From the NCBI RefSeq assembly GCF_037975245.1, contig NC_092563.1:8527001-8591000 (forward strand): a DNA stretch of 64,000 nucleotides, written 5' to 3'. This DNA comes from Apostichopus japonicus (Eukaryota > Echinodermata > Holothuroidea > Aspidochirotida > Stichopodidae). Below are positions 59,665 to 64,000 of this stretch, piece by piece; position 1 is the stretch's first letter; the number at the start of each line of letters is the position of its first letter. The translations under genes were made by a program, and so were the position numbers. The notes under the pieces were generated by a model. The model worked only from the letters and a program-made list of their open reading frames with translations, did not search any database and was not told the DNA's origin.

Positions 59665-62600
59665 TCCTGGCTATAGTCTGGTGTGTTGATGGAGCCAAAA
59701 CATTGCCACAAAAATGTATTTTTGATTGGAAAATCGACTGGAATCGCCCATCAACCGACTCTTCGCCCGCAGTCTTGTCATTTGAAACTCCTGGAGTGCT
59801 TGTTTCTGGGGATATCGACATAACTTTTTCTGAATTACTGGAATTCACGGGACTATTGTGGAACGCCAGATCGCCGCTAGAGATAACGGGTTTAATTTGC
59901 CAGAACTACGGACCTTACATCTATTCAATGATGCCAGACGAGACGTTCCAGGCAGAATGTAATCAAGTCGTCACAGCGCTCGATAAATCGAGCGAGATTG
60001 ATATTTCCACAGAATGCATAACAATGTTTGAAATATTTCATATCGATAGCGGAATTTCTGATCTGGTTAATCAGTCTCTAGGTTGCATGTACTCTTGTCA
60101 AACACCCAAAGACGATAACTTCTTTTCATATTTCGGCTTCTTTAGCTTTCCAAATAACGGCTTCTTTGACGATTCAAGTAACGGCTTCTATGATTATTCA
60201 ACGAACGACTTCGATGATGCACTCCAAGAAATCGCAATTGTGAAAGCCCTCGATATAATCGAAGTGGCTTCGAGGGTAGCATTCGATCTGTTGGATTGGC
60301 TTGGACCTTCCCCGTTCTCAGCTGATGTATACGGGCTCTGCTCCACATTGAGACTGTTGAGTACTATGCAGATTGATGACATTCTGGGTGAGGTAAAGTC
60401 AATTGGTAGTTATGTAGTTGCCGAGGCGCTAGAATTATTCAATACCGTCGACGGTTGTGGCTCTCTCATTGACGAAAAAACTTTGCAGATTATTGATCAG
60501 GCAATTTATCCGGACCTGCAGGAGGGAATTTGCGATTTCTTTGCCGGTAATCCCTCTCAAGAGGAGTATGAAAGCAAAGCGGATGACATAATTGACATTA
60601 TTTTATCAGTTCCAATCGATAGAGATCAGTGCATGAACATCGTAAAAGTTTTGACAGAAAATTATCCAATTGAATTATCATTTTTCGAAAATGTCACAGG
60701 CTTTGACATTTTCATTAATAGTGAACAGGAACTTTTTTGTGCCAAAGTCAAAGAATCTTTTTCCCGCAGCTCGCAGTACACTCCCTTGCAGTACGTCTTG
60801 CCCGAAAATATTGCCATTGATTATTTTCAATTTACCGAGCCTGGAGAGCTACTACCTAACTTCTATTTTACGAATGCTCTTGACGTGATCGGAGCTTTCC
60901 TCAGATCTGAAACTGTTGCAGATGGCATGGAGGTGCTTTGCACTGTGTTTGAGCCTCTTCTGACTGACGAGCTTCGATCTGATGATGTCATTCAAATATG
61001 CAATGCGTTCGAAAACGGCAATAAAGTTGCCATTGAACGGCTATGCAGGGAAATCACTGTTCCGTTGTCATTCTATAACCCACCTCCGGCATCATTGAGA
61101 GTTCCGAACGAGGCATATTTAATAGTGACTGGTGTGGACGCGATGAGGAAGTTATTCCAGTTAGAAGAATTATCTCCACAAAGTGTCTGTCGAGCTTTGG
61201 ACAACTTTTCCTCTTCTCCAAACAACCTACAATCCGTATTTCGTCACATCCTAGATGCGTATATCACAGAACTGCTACCAATAGCAAGCGATATTTGTAA
61301 CGACTATAACAATGTAATCAACTTCTTAACAGATGGCCCCGATCAAGAAATTGCTGTTGAAGTTGCCGATCTAATTTCCAAATACCTTGGATTTACTAAT
61401 CGCAACGATCTTTGTAGAATGATTTCTGATGGCATTGATGAAGAGTCGGGTCGTGCCAAAGACGATTCAACATCATTTTTTGTAGACGAAGCGCTCATGG
61501 TCTTTACTAATAAGAAGCGTTGTACTGAAATGATAGACAGATCTAAAGTTTTCTTCAGAGATACGACAGACGCAGACGCAGATGAATTTATTAAACTGGT
61601 GACTGGTTATGCAACCACAGAAACACTTTGTGAGGCAGTGACGTCGTCGTTCGCTGATGAATGCTCAGGTGAGTGATAGACACTGGGCTAGTTTATACGT
61701 TAAATGTATGTCAATATCATGATAACTTTTGGAAAGTAGTTTTGCAACTCAGTGTTGTGATTACTTGACGATGATTGCACAATCATGGCTAATCTTTAAC
61801 TCGACTTATAACTACAGATCACGTCATTTCCAGCTTTGACGTTGTAGTGATTGGTTCAATGACAGCAATATAATAATTTGTTTTGCAAGAGTACGTCTTA
61901 AATCACAATCAAGAACAAACTGTGTGTGTGGGTACTTTGTTAAAATACTTTCGAAATCACTGGAACATGCGTTGTAATGATAAGTTTACGAAAAAACAGC
62001 TCAGTTCAATCAGATTCCGAACATTTCCCAAATCACCTTACAAGTAATATTATTTTGTTATGGACTGTTCCCACAGGTACGACAGCTACTCGCATCTACT
62101 CTCCTTTTGTGATGTTGGTTATGCTCCTTGCATCTGGTGTGTTGCGCAGTTTTCAGGTAAGTAACACTACACTATGCTTAATAGTTTCTACAGTTATGAT
62201 GTCTCTGCAAACTTAAAATAATTACATTTACTGATGGTTGTACGATTATTTTTTTTTCTTCCAATTGAACCAGACTAGAGTATAACTAGATGAAAGCACA
62301 ATGTAGACTTTAGAAGACTGAGGGACATTTTTTTCTGCGTATGTATCGTGAAGATAAGTCCTGTACCGGTCTTTACGTATGTTTTTAAAGGCATTGAAGA
62401 CTCGCCCCAAACCGCGTGCCGCCCTCTGAAATAAGTTACATTTCCGTTGCTTGCAAGTGAAGTTTTCTTCTTGTCGCTACAAAATACAGACAGTAATGAA
62501 ACGTGACACCTTGTTATCTTTTATCTGGACCTGAGATCAGGGAGTTCCATAACAACTCCCTGCTGAGATGTCCATCGCTGCTATGTACACTGTGTTGCGG

Positions 62601-63137
62601 GTATTAACCGTAGCTGCATGTATTGAATGTACACTAGTGTATAATTACCGACGGTAGATGTGTGTGTATTTTCTGGGATTGATGGTGGTGTCTAACACTT
62701 CTGTTACACCTCATTCGAAACTAGGTCAGATTACCGGCATCTTACGTTTCTTTGTGCGCGAGTCTTCATTCCCTTTAAGTAAACCTTGTACTAATCATAT
62801 ATCAATACTCTCAAAGTAGTGTATTTCTTATGATACTTCTACCCACTATACCTAAAAGTATTACAACAACCAGACCCTAAACGTATATATTGCCAACTAC
62901 GCAAGGAAATGTCCATCTATTCTATTACTTGAGGAAATAACAATAACATTGAAAGGAATCAACTTAGGGATTAGTTTTGACTGACTTACGTAAAGATTAG
63001 TAAGTTTGTAACAAGCTTAAAGCAGTTAACTATCTAAATAACCCAAATGTATAGGAAAGACTTATATTATGTATCATTGTTTACAATACAAATCAAACTT
63101 TTGTATTTATTCTGTACTTTTCTCTTTTCAGATTTAA
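59640..63137 (+). CDS. Secreted GPI-anchor-like cysteine/helix-rich protein, copy 2 (three exons)
   Basis: Proposed CDS: 59640-61668, 62077-62156, 63132-63137, giving 704 residues. Signal peptide, splice sites, tail exon and the one-codon last exon are all as in copy 1. The 24 extra residues are 22 around residues 160-190 (an 8-residue repeat of N-G-F-[FY]-D-x-S type, aromatic and acidic) plus 2 near the DGCGSLIDEK segment. It keeps 20 mature cysteines, but the one in FECG of copy 1 is lost and a new one appears in LGCMYSC, so the disulfide pattern may differ. The tail has Met for Ile. Function unknown. Extracellular surface display is inferred from the two terminal signals only. Confidence 0.85.
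62538..62562. repeat. Perfect-arm hairpin in intron 2 (copy 2)
   Basis: Same CAGGGAGTT hairpin as 7607-7631. Confidence 0.6.
62622..62895. other. Extra intron 2 segment present only in copy 2
   Basis: About 260 bases between GCTGCATGTA and CGCAAGGAAATG that copy 1 lacks. No inverted ends or target duplication are obvious, so deletion in copy 1 is as likely as insertion here. Confidence 0.6.
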
Positions 63138-63785
63138 GCTGAACATTTCTCGGTGTCACTATTTTTGCTGTCGTCACTGTTTACTTGCTTATGTAACTTT
63201 GATTTTTTACCTGATTATAATATCTACTTTCTTACTACATGTTCTATTGGACGCGAGGCAACTAATAACAGGGATAACCGGAAGAAGGAAGGAGAGGGGG
63301 CCATTACATTTGGTCCTACACCTGATATTGATTAGGCCTAGCTTCTACAAAGACATACGGTATATATAACCTCCAAGCTAACAAGATAGATTCAATCAGA
63401 GACGGACTTCATAGACGGTTATATGCAACAAACTGTTGTATGCAATTTCTGTGTTATATACGTGTCTAGATATTCCATTTGAGAACAGTATACAACATAC
63501 GGTGGCAAAGTGACACATATAAGTGTGTGATAATCACTTGATCACAGTGAACAATAAAGCTAAAAGTATTGAATGATTAAATTAAAAGAAAAGATGATCA
63601 ACTTAAATACAAAAGCGCACCATTTACATTTTTAGATTTATTTTTTCAAACCACAAGCCACACTATGACTCATTACGCAGATTTTTAAGTCCATTTTGTT
63701 GGACGGTTTGGTTAGAGTTCTAGTTTTGGTACACTTTTTAATGTCATTAATTTCATAGTCTTCTCAAAATCTTTGTGAATATTTC

Positions 63786-63791
63786 AATAAA
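63786..63791 (+). promoter_or_regulatory. Polyadenylation signal of gene copy 2
   Basis: AATAAA in the same context as 8584-8589. An earlier one lies near 63552. Confidence 0.5.
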
Positions 63792-64000
63792 AGTATTTGA
63801 CTTTAGGCTGTAGTTTTCAACTTATTTTTAAGTGGCTTTATGCGGTTTTTCTTTGCAGTTTTAATTTTTTGGATCAATACAGAAACCAACAACTAGAGTA
63901 TCAGCACTTTTCATTTTTTTTAGTCTTTGTATATCACAACAGGAATTTCACTTCAATATATCATCATGCGTTGTGCGGATTCTCATTGGTATAGGGTGGA

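Larger units (their letters stand above)
56881..64000 (+). repeat. Segmental duplication, copy 2 (runs off the window)
   Basis: Direct copy of 2313-8800. Extra segments compared with copy 1: about 57260-57400, 58925-59105 (LINE RT sequence), a coding expansion near 60118-60215 and 62622-62895 in intron 2. Ends at the window edge in the same GTGGA minisatellite start as copy 1. Confidence 0.93.

Overview
This is a window of AT-rich animal nuclear DNA. It has spliced genes with canonical GT-AG introns, AATAAA signals, long (TA)n runs, minisatellites, and decayed BEL/Pao, Penelope-like and LINE-type retroelements plus small inverted-repeat DNA transposons. This mix suits a marine invertebrate. 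An echinoderm such as a sea cucumber is my guess, but nothing in the sequence fixes the species. There are no bacterial-style operons, no CRISPR array and no convincing rRNA or functional tRNA.

The main content is a segmental duplication. About 6.5 kb at 2313-8800 recurs in the same orientation at 56881-64000 and runs off the right edge. Each copy carries one gene for a secreted, acidic, cysteine-bearing, helix-rich protein (680 and 704 residues). The protein has a signal peptide and a C-terminal hydrophobic tail that looks like a GPI-attachment signal. I do not recognise the family. Each gene has three exons: a ~2 kb exon holding nearly the whole protein, an 80-base exon for the tail, and a last exon that contributes one codon plus the stop. 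By hand count the two copies differ at about 55 replacement codons but only about 13 synonymous sites. Copy 2 also has a 22-residue Asn/Gly/Phe/Asp repeat expansion and one relocated cysteine. The pair therefore looks like a young gene family under diversifying (or at least not purifying) selection.

The 48 kb between the two copies is mostly repeats. In order: minisatellite (8.8-9.5 kb), a split direct repeat (10.0 and 15.8 kb), GGTCA-type ~170-bp repeats, (TA)n (10.9 kb), a 20-bp minisatellite (11.8-12.6 kb), a Penelope-like element with inverted ends (12.9-15.1 kb), a LINE 3' end (17 kb), a 250-bp tandem duplication holding a possible short first exon (17.4-17.9 kb), and a candidate three-exon gene (18.9-23.4 kb) whose introns hold a MULE-like element, a MITE and another Penelope fragment. 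Then come a fold-back MITE (25.6 kb), a BEL/Pao retrotransposon with unequal LTRs and a GACAT target duplication inside a minisatellite (26.9-33.8 kb), a 1.2 kb fold-back element (37.3-38.5 kb), a tRNA-like SINE head (40.9 kb), a GC-rich decayed retroelement-like region (49-50.9 kb), more GGTCA-type repeats (53.5 kb), a possible solo LTR (55 kb) and (TA)n (56 kb). Large parts of 34-37, 41-48 and 51-54 kb show nothing I can identify.
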